Below are positions 6,744-12,955 of a stretch of DNA of 12,955 nt, piece after piece. A model generated the notes under the pieces. The model was not told the DNA's origin and ran no database searches. It was given only the letters and a program-made list of their open reading frames with translations. Within the stretch, counting starts at the first letter, position 1. Each line of letters starts with the position of its first letter. Source of the stretch: an uncultured Lachnospiraceae bacterium (lineage in GTDB: Bacteria > Bacillota > Clostridia > Lachnospirales > Lachnospiraceae); contig CANQEB010000042.1 of the NCBI GenBank assembly GCA_947594085.1, positions 1-12,955 of the forward strand, written 5' to 3'. The translations under genes were made by a program, and so were the position numbers.

Positions 6744-7266
6744 ACTGACTGTATTAAGAGTGTGCATGGTGCCTGTGTTTGTGGTGCTGATGCTTACGGA
6801 CTGGCTCGGTGATGCCGGGAAATATGTGGCTGCCGCGGTCTTTATCCTCGCGAGCATCACGGACTGGTTTGACGGCTATCTTGCCAGAAAGAACAATCTG
6901 GTCACCGACTTTGGGAAATTTATGGATCCAATCGCGGACAAGCTGCTCGTCTGCTCGGCGCTGATCTGCCTGGTGGAGAAGGGCGCGCTGGCGGCGTGGA
7001 TCGTGATTATCATCATCGGGAGAGAGTTCATCATCAGCGGCTTCCGCCTGGTGGCCTCCGACAAAGGGACGGTCATCGCGGCGAGCTATTGGGGCAAGTT
7101 CAAGACGGTCTCCCAGATGCTCATGGTGATCCTGCTGATCCTTGATCTCGGCGGCGTCTTCGATACGATCGCGCAGGTGCTCGTCTGGGTGGCGCTGGCG
7201 CTCACGGTGATCTCACTTGCCGATTATCTGAGGAAGAATTGGGGCGTGTTGGATGGGCAGATGTGA
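6727..7266 (+). CDS. pgsA: CDP-diacylglycerol-glycerol-3-phosphate 3-phosphatidyltransferase (PgsA)
   Basis: PgsA joins CDP-diacylglycerol and glycerol 3-phosphate to make phosphatidylglycerophosphate, the committed step to phosphatidylglycerol and cardiolipin, in the cell membrane. The protein contains the exact CDP-alcohol phosphatidyltransferase motif D-x2-DG-x2-AR-x8-G-x3-D-x3-D, with D46, D49, G50, A53, R54, G63, D67 and D71 (179-residue numbering). The opening 'NLPNKLTVLRV' is the usual PgsA start. Several hydrophobic segments span the rest, including 'AAWIVIIIIGREFIISGFR'. I chose the ATG at 6727 because AGGAGA lies eight bases upstream; a TTG two codons earlier is less likely. The gene overlaps the rimO end and the cinA start, so the three are probably translated together. 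Confidence 0.95.
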   Translation: MNLPNKLTVLRVCMVPVFVVLMLTDWLGDAGKYVAAAVFILASITDWFDGYLARKNNLVTDFGKFMDPIADKLLVCSALICLVEKGALAAWIVIIIIGREFIISGFRLVASDKGTVIAASYWGKFKTVSQMLMVILLILDLGGVFDTIAQVLVWVALALTVISLADYLRKNWGVLDGQM

Positions 7267-7801
7267 AGAAATCGTAAAAGAGCTTGCGCGGCGCGGTTTG
7301 ACCGTCACGACCGTCGAATCGTGTACGGGTGGGCTGATCGCGGCGGCGCTGACCGACGTGCCGGGAAGCTCGGAGGTGTTCAAACGCGGGTTTGTGACGT
7401 ACTGCGACGAGGCCAAGCATGAGATGGTCGGTGTGCGGACGGAGACACTTGAGAAGTACACCGCGGTCAGCGCGCAGACCGCCGCTGAGATGGCGGATGG
7501 CGGCGCGAGGATTGCAAAGGCGGACTGCTGCCTGTCCGTCACGGGATACGCGGGTTCCAATACAGGCGAGTTGCACCAAGTATGCGAAGCAGTTGGGGAC
7601 AGGGCAAAAGCTTCCGGAAAGCCGGAAGAGGTTGTTTCCGGCGAGCCGGTCGGTCTGGTCTATATCGGCTGTCATGTCTGCGGCGTGACGGAGGTAAAGG
7701 AGCTGCATCTGACGGGGACGCGCGCGCAGATCCGCGCGCAGGCGAGGGACGAGGCGCTTGCGCTTTTGAAAAAGCGATTAGAGACAAAAAACAGTAAATA
7801 A
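7253..7801 (+). CDS. cinA: CinA C-terminal-type nicotinamide-nucleotide amidohydrolase (PncC-like), with a loop insertion
   Basis: The 182-residue product corresponds to the stand-alone C-terminal CinA/PncC domain, which hydrolyses NMN to nicotinate mononucleotide and ammonia in pyridine nucleotide salvage. The substrate-site motif ESCTGG (22-27) is intact, as are 'GFVTYCDEAKHEMVGV' (46-61) with Tyr50 and Lys55, 'AVSAQTAAEMA' (71-81), 'PVGLVYIGC' and the arginine-rich 'GTRAQIRAQARDEAL'. The N-terminal molybdopterin-binding-like domain of full CinA is absent. Oddly, the usual 'TGIAGPxGG' loop reads TGYAGSNTG and is followed by about 24 extra residues (roughly 106-129), whose DNA includes a 7-bp perfect hairpin (7611-7628). 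The enzyme may have altered activity. It overlaps pgsA by 14 bases, and its 3' end is duplicated in tandem (7772-7849). Confidence 0.88.
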   Translation: MGRCEEIVKELARRGLTVTTVESCTGGLIAAALTDVPGSSEVFKRGFVTYCDEAKHEMVGVRTETLEKYTAVSAQTAAEMADGGARIAKADCCLSVTGYAGSNTGELHQVCEAVGDRAKASGKPEEVVSGEPVGLVYIGCHVCGVTEVKELHLTGTRAQIRAQARDEALALLKKRLETKNSK

Positions 7802-7849
7802 GATTGATGAAAACGCCTGGAGACGAAAAACAGTAAGTGAGGCTGATGA
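7772..7849 (+). repeat. Tandem 39-bp duplication of the cinA 3' end with stop codon
   Basis: Unit 1 (7772-7810) holds the last ten codons of cinA counting the stop, plus 9 more bases; unit 2 (7811-7849) abuts it and is in the same frame. They match at 30 of 39 bases. Both translate as KRLETKNSK followed by a stop, and all seven differences up to and including the stop are synonymous (for example TTA to CTG, ACA to ACG, TAA to TGA). Both units end TGA TGA. Confidence 0.85.
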
Positions 7850-7873
7850 GGGGATATTGCGGGATGTGTGAGA

Positions 7874-7894
7874 CAGGATAAACAGGATATCCTG
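7874..7894. repeat. Inverted repeat and 12-bp palindrome upstream of the kinase gene
   Basis: CAGGATA (7874-7880) and TATCCTG (7888-7894) can form a 7-bp hairpin with a 7-base loop. Inside it, CAGGATATCCTG (7883-7894) is a perfect 12-base palindrome, and AACAGGATA repeats the left arm. No T-run follows, so it is not a convincing terminator for cinA. An operator controlling the two-component genes is possible. I see no confident promoter in 7802-7950. Confidence 0.5.
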
Positions 7895-7950
7895 CCGCGC
7901 CGTTTCCAATGTTCTCTTTTTTGATAAACGCAGGGAGAGGCGAAGCACAG

Positions 7951-9747
7951 ATGGTGAAGAAGAAAAAAACGAGGGCGCGGATGCGCTGGAAAATATTGAC
8001 CCTTTGTCTGGGTTTGGCGTTGTCTGCGCTTATCATTCAGACATTTTTATATCTTCGGACATCGTCGAGCCTGATTTATCGTGAGGCGCAGGAGGAAAAC
8101 TTGCGTTTGATGCAGAACATGCAGGCCGAGATTGAGAGCTATGCCCGTTCGGTGGAGATCGGTCTGCTCCGGCTATACAATCAGAGTGATTTTATCGCGG
8201 ATCTGCGCAGAGGCGCCTCGCTTGAGGCGATGCGAGACAGGTGGAATCGATTGGCCTACAACACGGGAAGTGAAAATTTTGACACTTCGCTGGGGGTGCT
8301 CGCTGTCTACCTATACACGGCGGATCACGAGATTATCAGCACATACCGCCGTGCTGTGACACCGAAGCATACGTATCCGACCGACATCTACGACGGGACG
8401 CAGGACACGAATGCACAGAAGGTGAAAGATTATGTGGACTCGGATGACTCGGTCATGCTGATCAGCAGCTATTTTAACGTGTACCGCCAGAGGGACGTGG
8501 CCAGGTTTGTCGTGAAGCTATATCAAGGCAGCAGGGTAATTGGTTATGCTGTCTGTGATACGGATGAGAAGGCGCTGCGCTATTTGATGCGGAAATACAC
8601 CGCCGGCGGGGAAGGATACGTCTGGATCCAGCCGATGGACGATCGCCCAATCACAGCGACCGGGACGCTCTCGGATGTGGAGCTTCCGCATTACACGGAG
8701 GTCAGTAATGCGATCCAGGCGGGTAGTTTGAATTCTGATCAGATCTCCGAGTGGGAGAACCAGGTGTTTTTCCGGGTGTTGCAGGATCGTTACAACATCG
8801 GAAGCTACGCGCTGATGCCTCAGAGTCTTCTGGAGAAGAACCAGCGTACCTTGAATGAATATTTGCTGTTGATCGGGATCGCGATCAGCCTCGCTGCTGT
8901 GATTCTGTCGTTTCCGATCTCGCGCAGCCTTACGAGACAGCTCGAACGGATCACCGCGACGATGGAGCGGATCAAGGGCGGTGAGACGCAGCTTCGCATC
9001 GACAAGCTTCCGGACGACGAGATCGGAGAGCTCGGCCTGACGTTCAACGAGATGCTTGACCGGATTGAAGGACTGATCGCGAAGGAATACGAGGCGGAGC
9101 TTGCGGTGAATCAGGCGGAATATAAGGCGCTTCAGGCGCAGATCAATCCGCACTTCCTCTACAATACGCTCGACACGATGAGCAGCATCGCGCAGCTCCG
9201 GGACTGCGATGAGATCAGTGAACTCTGCCAGTCTCTGTCCAACATTTTCCGATACAGCCTGGAGACCGGCACGCCGTTTTCCACGGTGGCGAAGGAAATC
9301 GCGCATCTGAAAAATTACATCTACGTCATGAATATGCGGATGCAGGGCGAGGTGGAATACAGCTTTGACATAGAGGAGGACGTGCTTCAGGATTCCCTGC
9401 CGCGGATTTCCATACAGCCTTTGGTCGAGAATGCAATCAACCATGGCCTGAAGAATGCGCGCGGCGAGAAGAAAGTCTGTGTTCGTGCATACAGAGAAAG
9501 TGACAATCTGATGATTGCGGTGGAGGACAACGGGGTAGGAATCAGCGCAGAGCGCCTGGAAGAATTGAAAAAGAATTATCGGGGACAGGAAAATTCAATC
9601 GGGCTGTCCAACATCAACGCGAGAATGCAGATGCTGTACGGAGATGCCTACGGTGTGACAATTGAGAGCACGGAGGGCAAGGGGACCAGAGTATTTCTGA
9701 CGATTCCGCACAGGAATGCGTCAGGAGAAAACGTGACGGCCGGTTGA
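7951..9747 (+). CDS. YesM-type membrane sensor histidine kinase (HAMP, His_kinase, HATPase_c)
   Basis: A 598-residue membrane kinase that probably senses an extracellular carbohydrate-related signal and phosphorylates the regulator encoded next to it. After a lysine/arginine-rich start comes a first membrane helix (about 14-34), a large extracytoplasmic sensor region (about 35-300, Cache-like by position and size), and a second helix (about 304-327). A HAMP linker ('SLTRQLERI...DEIGELGLTFNEML') follows. The His_kinase motif QINPHFLYNTLD has the phospho-accepting His at 401. The ATPase domain shows an N box (PLVENAINHGL, near 490), VEDNGVGI (near 525) and GLSNINARM (near 551). I prefer the ATG at 7951 because AGGGAGAGG lies ten bases before it; an ATG at 7909 has no binding site. 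The arrangement with an AraC-type regulator and a binding protein matches the YesM/YesN class. The ligand is unknown. Confidence 0.93.
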   Translation: MVKKKKTRARMRWKILTLCLGLALSALIIQTFLYLRTSSSLIYREAQEENLRLMQNMQAEIESYARSVEIGLLRLYNQSDFIADLRRGASLEAMRDRWNRLAYNTGSENFDTSLGVLAVYLYTADHEIISTYRRAVTPKHTYPTDIYDGTQDTNAQKVKDYVDSDDSVMLISSYFNVYRQRDVARFVVKLYQGSRVIGYAVCDTDEKALRYLMRKYTAGGEGYVWIQPMDDRPITATGTLSDVELPHYTEVSNAIQAGSLNSDQISEWENQVFFRVLQDRYNIGSYALMPQSLLEKNQRTLNEYLLLIGIAISLAAVILSFPISRSLTRQLERITATMERIKGGETQLRIDKLPDDEIGELGLTFNEMLDRIEGLIAKEYEAELAVNQAEYKALQAQINPHFLYNTLDTMSSIAQLRDCDEISELCQSLSNIFRYSLETGTPFSTVAKEIAHLKNYIYVMNMRMQGEVEYSFDIEEDVLQDSLPRISIQPLVENAINHGLKNARGEKKVCVRAYRESDNLMIAVEDNGVGISAERLEELKKNYRGQENSIGLSNINARMQMLYGDAYGVTIESTEGKGTRVFLTIPHRNASGENVTAG

Positions 9748-9804
9748 GGGCAAGTATTGACAGCTTTTTGACAGGCCGGTTGATACAGGCAGGCCGGATA
9801 ATGA
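9738..9804 (+). repeat. Triplicated gene-end module (GGCCGG plus stop) between kinase and regulator
   Basis: The kinase ends GCC GGT TGA (GGCCGGTTGA, 9738-9747). The same ten bases recur at 9774-9783, a period of 36, and a variant CAG GCC GGA TAA lies at 9790-9801, 18 bases after CAG GCC GGT TGA (9772-9783). All three are in the kinase reading frame and encode A-G-stop or Q-A-G-stop. The gap also has two TTGACAG words (9757 and 9768) without a well placed -10. Confidence 0.65.
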
Positions 9805-9817
9805 GAGGAAACAGATT

Positions 9818-11419
9818 ATGGAAAGCCGAAAATATAAAGTGTTGATTGCGGATGACGAATATTGGACCAGAGAGAAACTGCGCCGTATGATTCAGTGGGA
9901 GAAATACTCTCTGATCTGTCTGGAGCCTGCGCGCGACGGGGAAGAAGTTTTGCACAGGATGGAGGAGGAGACGCCGGATATCCTGATCACGGACATTAAT
10001 ATGCCGTATGTCGACGGCGTGACGCTTCTGCAGACTGTGCAGGAGCGCTACCCGGAGGTCATTCCGTTCGTGATCAGCGGCTACGACGATTTTGACTATG
10101 TGAAGGATTCCTTTTTGGCCGGTTCGGTCAATTATCTTCTGAAGCCGGTCAGCAAGATTGATCTGGTAAATGCCCTCTCGAAGGCGTTGGAGAAGATCAG
10201 CGAGAAGCAGAATGCGAAGCTGGAGCTGCAGAAGGCCTCTTCTTTGCTTCAGGATCGTGAGTTCAGCCGTCTGCTCGAGAAGCAGGATGTCCCGCTCACT
10301 CCGAATGTCACGATGAACAGCGGGATTGATTTTGGTGCGGCAAGTCTGCTTCTTGTGAAGATTCATAACATGCGTGAGCTCACGGCTATGTATCAGTATG
10401 ATCAGAACTTGCTGTCCTGGTCGGTCAAGAGGCAGATCCGCGAGCTGGCGGGTGATGTAGGGAGCACCTTCGTATTTAACCACATCTACCGTTCAAACGA
10501 ATTTCTGATTGTGACGGAGGCGGATCTTGGAGCGCTCGCGTCGCTTGCAGGGAAGATTGCTGCCTGCTTCGGGCAGATCACGAAGGCTCCGGTGACGGTG
10601 GCGGTCAGCGAACAGTCGTATTCTCTGGACAGTCTGCATCGCGCGTATACGCAGGCGATCGCCTGTCTGATGACCAGACGTTTTATGAAGGAGAACCAGA
10701 TCCTCTTTTGCAAGGATCGCGCCCAGGAGCAGGAGCAGAAGATCGAGACGCGGTTTGACGATGCCGCGGAGCAGGAGCTGAAGCAGATGCTGCGCAAAGG
10801 GCAGCAGCGGGAGGCAAAACAGCTTATCCACACACGTCTTGCCGAGAACGCGGCCCGTGAACGGTGGACTTATCTGGAAATGCGACAGACTGTGAAAAAG
10901 CTGCTGAGCCTGATCCAGAATTTGTTTGCGGCGGATATGAACGCGCAGGAAGCGGTGGACATGGAAAACCTGACGGATCTGGCGGATAAGGTGGTAGAAC
11001 AGCTGGATGCGGAATACCTGTGTGAGGTGCTTTGTGAGGTCATCGATTTTGCGTCGGCCGTCCGACAGGATGCGGTTCCAGATACGACGCGGGGCCTCGT
11101 GAAGCGGGCGGCTTCCTACATTGACGAGCACTATTTTGAAGAGCTCACGCTCTCTTCGCTGGCCGAGCAGTTTCACGTGGAGAGCTCTTATTTCTCGCGT
11201 CTGTTCCGCCAGGAGACGGGCGAGAATGTGATGCTCTACATCGCGAAGACGCGGATACGCCGGGCACAGGAATATATGGAGGAAGAGGGAAGAAGCCTTA
11301 CGGAGATTGCGTTCCTGACGGGTTACGATGATTACACCTACTTCAACCGCGTCTTCCGCAAGATGACCGGCATGAGCCCGCGCGAGTATAAGGCTAAAAT
11401 TTCAAAAAGAGTCAACTAA
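9818..11419 (+). CDS. YesN-type response regulator with AraC-family DNA-binding domain
   Basis: A 533-residue transcription factor and the likely partner of the upstream kinase. The N-terminal receiver domain (about 6-122) has the acidic pair D12-D13, the phospho-accepting D59 in ITDINMP, S87 and K109 (LLKP). A long middle region (about 125-420) of the YesN linker type has no recognisable catalytic motif. The C-terminal AraC domain (about 427-530) has two helix-turn-helix units, 'LTLSSLAEQFHVESSYFSRLF' in part and 'LTEIAFLTGYDDYTYFNRVF', followed by 'MTGMSPREYKAK'. AGAGGAAA precedes the ATG. When phosphorylated it would be expected to activate the binding-protein operon that starts 100 bases downstream, whose promoter has a poor -35. 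It is well conserved in all domains; the signal and target are inferred. Confidence 0.94.
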   Translation: MESRKYKVLIADDEYWTREKLRRMIQWEKYSLICLEPARDGEEVLHRMEEETPDILITDINMPYVDGVTLLQTVQERYPEVIPFVISGYDDFDYVKDSFLAGSVNYLLKPVSKIDLVNALSKALEKISEKQNAKLELQKASSLLQDREFSRLLEKQDVPLTPNVTMNSGIDFGAASLLLVKIHNMRELTAMYQYDQNLLSWSVKRQIRELAGDVGSTFVFNHIYRSNEFLIVTEADLGALASLAGKIAACFGQITKAPVTVAVSEQSYSLDSLHRAYTQAIACLMTRRFMKENQILFCKDRAQEQEQKIETRFDDAAEQELKQMLRKGQQREAKQLIHTRLAENAARERWTYLEMRQTVKKLLSLIQNLFAADMNAQEAVDMENLTDLADKVVEQLDAEYLCEVLCEVIDFASAVRQDAVPDTTRGLVKRAASYIDEHYFEELTLSSLAEQFHVESSYFSRLFRQETGENVMLYIAKTRIRRAQEYMEEEGRSLTEIAFLTGYDDYTYFNRVFRKMTGMSPREYKAKISKRVN

Positions 11420-11420
11420 T

Positions 11421-11466
11421 TTTTCCTGTTTTGTCCTAGTGAATTTCTCCCGGACACCTGTATACT
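11421..11466 (+). promoter_or_regulatory. Possible activator-dependent promoter for the solute-binding protein gene
   Basis: TATACT (11461-11466) matches the -10 consensus at 5 of 6 positions, but no good -35 lies 16-18 bases upstream (GTGAAT at best). Just upstream, T-rich words with a shared TCCT core recur at 11424-11427 and 11434-11437, ten bases apart, with a CTCCC at 11447-11451. This phasing on one DNA face could be the site of the AraC-type regulator. The start would be near 11473. Confidence 0.42.
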
Positions 11467-11481
11467 GGAATCATCAGAAAA

Positions 11482-11497
11482 TACATCGGTGGATGTA
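11482..11497 (+). promoter_or_regulatory. Small hairpin in the 5' leader of the binding-protein mRNA
   Basis: TACATC (11482-11487), loop GGTG and GATGTA (11492-11497) form a perfect 6-bp hairpin a few bases from the predicted transcript start and just ahead of AAAGGAGG (11504-11511). A 5' hairpin of this kind can protect an abundant mRNA from decay. It is not followed by a T-run, so it is not a terminator. Confidence 0.4.
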
Positions 11498-11520
11498 AAA
11501 TAAAAAGGAGGAATTCAAGT

Positions 11521-12783
11521 ATGAAAAAGAAAATGTTGTGTACCTGCATGGCAGTCGCTATGGTTGTTTCTTCGCTCAGTGGTCTCGCAATGACGGCAAC
11601 GGCGGCGGAAGATGAGCCGGTTACCTTGACGGTTCTGGCAGGCCAGTCCACGACGGACGCAGGCATCGAGGACATGATCGATGAGGCGCTCAAAGAAGCG
11701 TATCCGAACATCACCCTTGAGTGGGAATGTGTCGACTGGGGCAATGATTTCCAGCCGAAGATGCAGCAGTACATGCAGTCCGGACTTCCGGATATCATGA
11801 TCGGCAAGGCGCAGGACGTTGCGACCTACGCTCCGCAAGGTATTCTGGCTGAGATTGATTCCCAGTATCTGGACGCCGGGCTTGACGCGGCGAGAGAGAA
11901 CGTGACGATCGACGGCAAGACCTATGGCCTCGTTTACAATGCTCTGTATCAGGGCGTTTACTACAACAAGGACATGTTTGCTGAGAACGGCTGGGAGATC
12001 CCGAAGACGATCGACGAGCTGCAGGTGATCATCGACGACTGCAAGGCGAAGGGCATTACCCCGTTCGCAAGCCACATGGTAGACACCTGGTCCATCGGCA
12101 ACGTGACGATGCAGTTCATGATGAACGATGTGTTCAACAACGATCCGACCTGGGGCGACAAGTTCCGCGCGGGCGAAGTCAGCTTCTCCACGGATGAGGC
12201 TGCGCAGACGGCTTATCAGTACAACAAGCTGATCTTCGACAACACCTATGAGGATACCTTCTCTCTTGAGCAGACTGACTGTGACGCGAGAATGGTGCTT
12301 GGCGAGGCTGCCATGAAGGTTTCCGGTTCCTGGTCCATCCAGAACTTCCTTGCAATCGACGAGAACTTCAACTTCGGTATCTTCCCATTCCCGAATCAGA
12401 CCGGCGATTCCAAGCTGATCTTCGAGCCGAACATCACAATCATGACGAGCGCTTCCACGGAGCATCAGGATGCGGTCAACAAGGTTCTTGAGGTTCTGAC
12501 GACCGATAAGGATCTCGCGGTTGAGATCTACGACTATACGAACACGGCTGCTATGCTTAAGGATGTTACCCCGACGTTCCCGAACCCGAGCCAGGAGGAC
12601 ATCGACAAGTACGCTGCGGACGGCATGATCGTCGACGTAACACTTGGCAACAACCAGCTCGTATGGGGCGGCTTCCAGGAAGAGAACGCAAAGGACATCG
12701 CTAAATGGCTGCAGGGCGACGCGAGCTTTGAGGACGCGCTGGCAGCTTCCGACGGAAGAGTAGACGCGAGCAGCGCGAGCTGA
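11521..12783 (+). CDS. Extracellular solute-binding protein, family 1 (sugar-type ABC importer)
   Basis: A 420-residue exported binding protein of the family 1 (MalE-like) type, which would capture a carbohydrate and deliver it to an ABC importer. The N-terminus is a clear Sec signal peptide (KKK, then a hydrophobic stretch, then ATAA just before EDEP), with cleavage predicted near residue 29. The mature part has 'TLTVLAGQSTTDAGIEDMIDEALKEAYPNITL' in part, 'SGLPDIMIG', 'GLVYNALYQGVYYNKDMFAENGWEIPKT' in part and 'KVSGSWSIQNF', all usual in the family. Unlike most Firmicute binding proteins it shows no lipobox: Cys8 and Cys10 lie before the hydrophobic core and no Cys follows it. It has a very strong ribosome binding site and codon choice (AAC, TTC, GAC) suggesting high expression. 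The cognate permease genes are not in the window. The substrate cannot be told. Confidence 0.92.
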   Translation: MKKKMLCTCMAVAMVVSSLSGLAMTATAAEDEPVTLTVLAGQSTTDAGIEDMIDEALKEAYPNITLEWECVDWGNDFQPKMQQYMQSGLPDIMIGKAQDVATYAPQGILAEIDSQYLDAGLDAARENVTIDGKTYGLVYNALYQGVYYNKDMFAENGWEIPKTIDELQVIIDDCKAKGITPFASHMVDTWSIGNVTMQFMMNDVFNNDPTWGDKFRAGEVSFSTDEAAQTAYQYNKLIFDNTYEDTFSLEQTDCDARMVLGEAAMKVSGSWSIQNFLAIDENFNFGIFPFPNQTGDSKLIFEPNITIMTSASTEHQDAVNKVLEVLTTDKDLAVEIYDYTNTAAMLKDVTPTFPNPSQEDIDKYAADGMIVDVTLGNNQLVWGGFQEENAKDIAKWLQGDASFEDALAASDGRVDASSAS

Positions 12784-12815
12784 TTGCGAGAGAAATTTGA
12801 GAAATTGAGAGTATA

Positions 12816-12877
12816 AAATGTGCCGGTGTCACACCCCGGAAGCGAAAGGCGCCCGGCGGAGAGGCGCCGGCACATTT
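12816..12877 (+). terminator. Strong GC-rich hairpin after the binding-protein gene (terminator or mRNA-stabilising element)
   Basis: Bases 12816-12830 pair with 12863-12877 over 15 positions, two of them G-U, around a 32-base GC-rich centre. The centre can refold: GGCGCC at 12848-12853 can pair with the one at 12863-12868. The hairpin lies 32 bases after the gene's stop. The trailing TTTCAT is a poor U-tract, so readthrough into downstream genes is likely and the element may mainly protect the binding-protein mRNA. The intron below starts four bases after the stem. Confidence 0.7.
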
Positions 12878-12881
12878 CATA

Positions 12882-12955
12882 GTGCGCCCGGCGGCGCACG
12901 TTTCTAACGGGTGAAAGTCCCGAATCCGCCCGGTAGTGGGAAGGATATAGCCGAA
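12882..12955 (+). mobile_element. 5' end of a group II intron, group IIC-like (continues beyond the window)
   Basis: The segment starts with the group II boundary GTGCG (12882-12886) and continues GTGCGCCCGGC, then TCTAACGGGTGAAAGTCCC, then GATATAGCCGAA, all typical of domain I of bacterial group II introns. The order and spacing resemble what I recall of the Oceanobacillus iheyensis group IIC intron (GUGUGCCCGGC, then UCUA, then GGGUGARAGUCCCGAA). The position directly after a terminator-like stem is the preferred insertion site of group IIC introns, which supports the class. Such introns usually encode a reverse transcriptase/maturase, which would lie beyond 12955. Bases 12882-12888 and 12893-12899 are complementary. 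The 3' end is not visible. Confidence 0.83.

Noticed and set aside
4845..6860. A 671-codon open frame on the minus strand across the membrane-protein gene, rimO and the start of pgsA.
   Set aside because: It lies opposite genes with full family motifs, is rich in Arg, His and Leu as expected from antisense of GC-rich coding DNA, and shows no recognisable domain.
7909..7950. An earlier ATG for the histidine kinase.
   Set aside because: No ribosome binding site precedes it, whereas AGGGAGAGG precedes the ATG at 7951, and the extra residues add nothing to the membrane topology.
9757..9802. Two TTGACA words as promoters for the response regulator gene.
   Set aside because: Neither has a reasonable -10 at 16-18 bases; the only TATAAT-like word (GATAAT, 9797-9802) is 23 bases from the nearer one.
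1..12955. CRISPR arrays, tRNA or rRNA genes, and complete insertion sequences.
   Set aside because: No regularly spaced repeat array, cloverleaf or rRNA-like stretch, or transposase-like frame was seen; the only mobile element with support is the partial group II intron at the right edge.

Overview
The window looks like a chromosomal segment of a fairly GC-rich member of the Clostridia, most likely a Lachnospiraceae-type Firmicute. The grounds are the gene order yicC-remA-gmk-rpoZ-rimO-pgsA-cinA, an RqcH-type ribosome quality-control factor, strong AGGAGG-like ribosome binding sites, and a YesM/YesN-type two-component system beside a sugar-type ABC binding protein. No database search was possible; family calls rest on recognised motifs.

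Layout. Bases 1-180 carry the AT-rich 3' end of a plus-strand gene, read as the C-terminus of an Abi-family (abortive infection) protein. It converges, with a 7-base gap, on rqcH (188-1993, minus). A divergent intergenic region (1994-2147) holds a promoter for each direction; the plus-strand one (TTGACG, 17 bases, TATAAT) is near consensus. It starts a long co-directional housekeeping cluster: yicC (RNase-like), remA (DNA-binding regulator), gmk (guanylate kinase), rpoZ (RNA polymerase omega), a six-helix HdeD/DUF308-type membrane protein, rimO (S12 methylthiotransferase), pgsA (phosphatidylglycerophosphate synthase) and a cinA/pncC-type amidohydrolase. Several of these genes overlap or nearly touch.

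From about 7850 the content changes to an accessory nutrient-sensing module: a membrane histidine kinase (7951-9747), an AraC-type response regulator (9818-11419), and an extracellular solute-binding protein (11521-12783) with its own activator-style promoter and an excellent ribosome binding site. The permease genes that normally follow are not in the window. Instead, a strong GC-rich hairpin follows the binding-protein gene, and a group II intron (group IIC-like 5' end, GTGCG at 12882) begins right after it and runs off the window.

The most unexpected structure is a repeated pattern at gene ends. After gmk, after cinA and after the kinase gene, the last codons including the stop are duplicated in tandem, in the same reading frame (periods 24, 39 and 36/18). 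In the cinA case every difference before the second stop is synonymous. Other points to check are the Abi-like remnant, an insertion that disrupts a conserved CinA loop, an insertion in RqcH, and a Gram-positive solute-binding protein without a lipobox. I did not find a complete, clearly novel multi-gene system.
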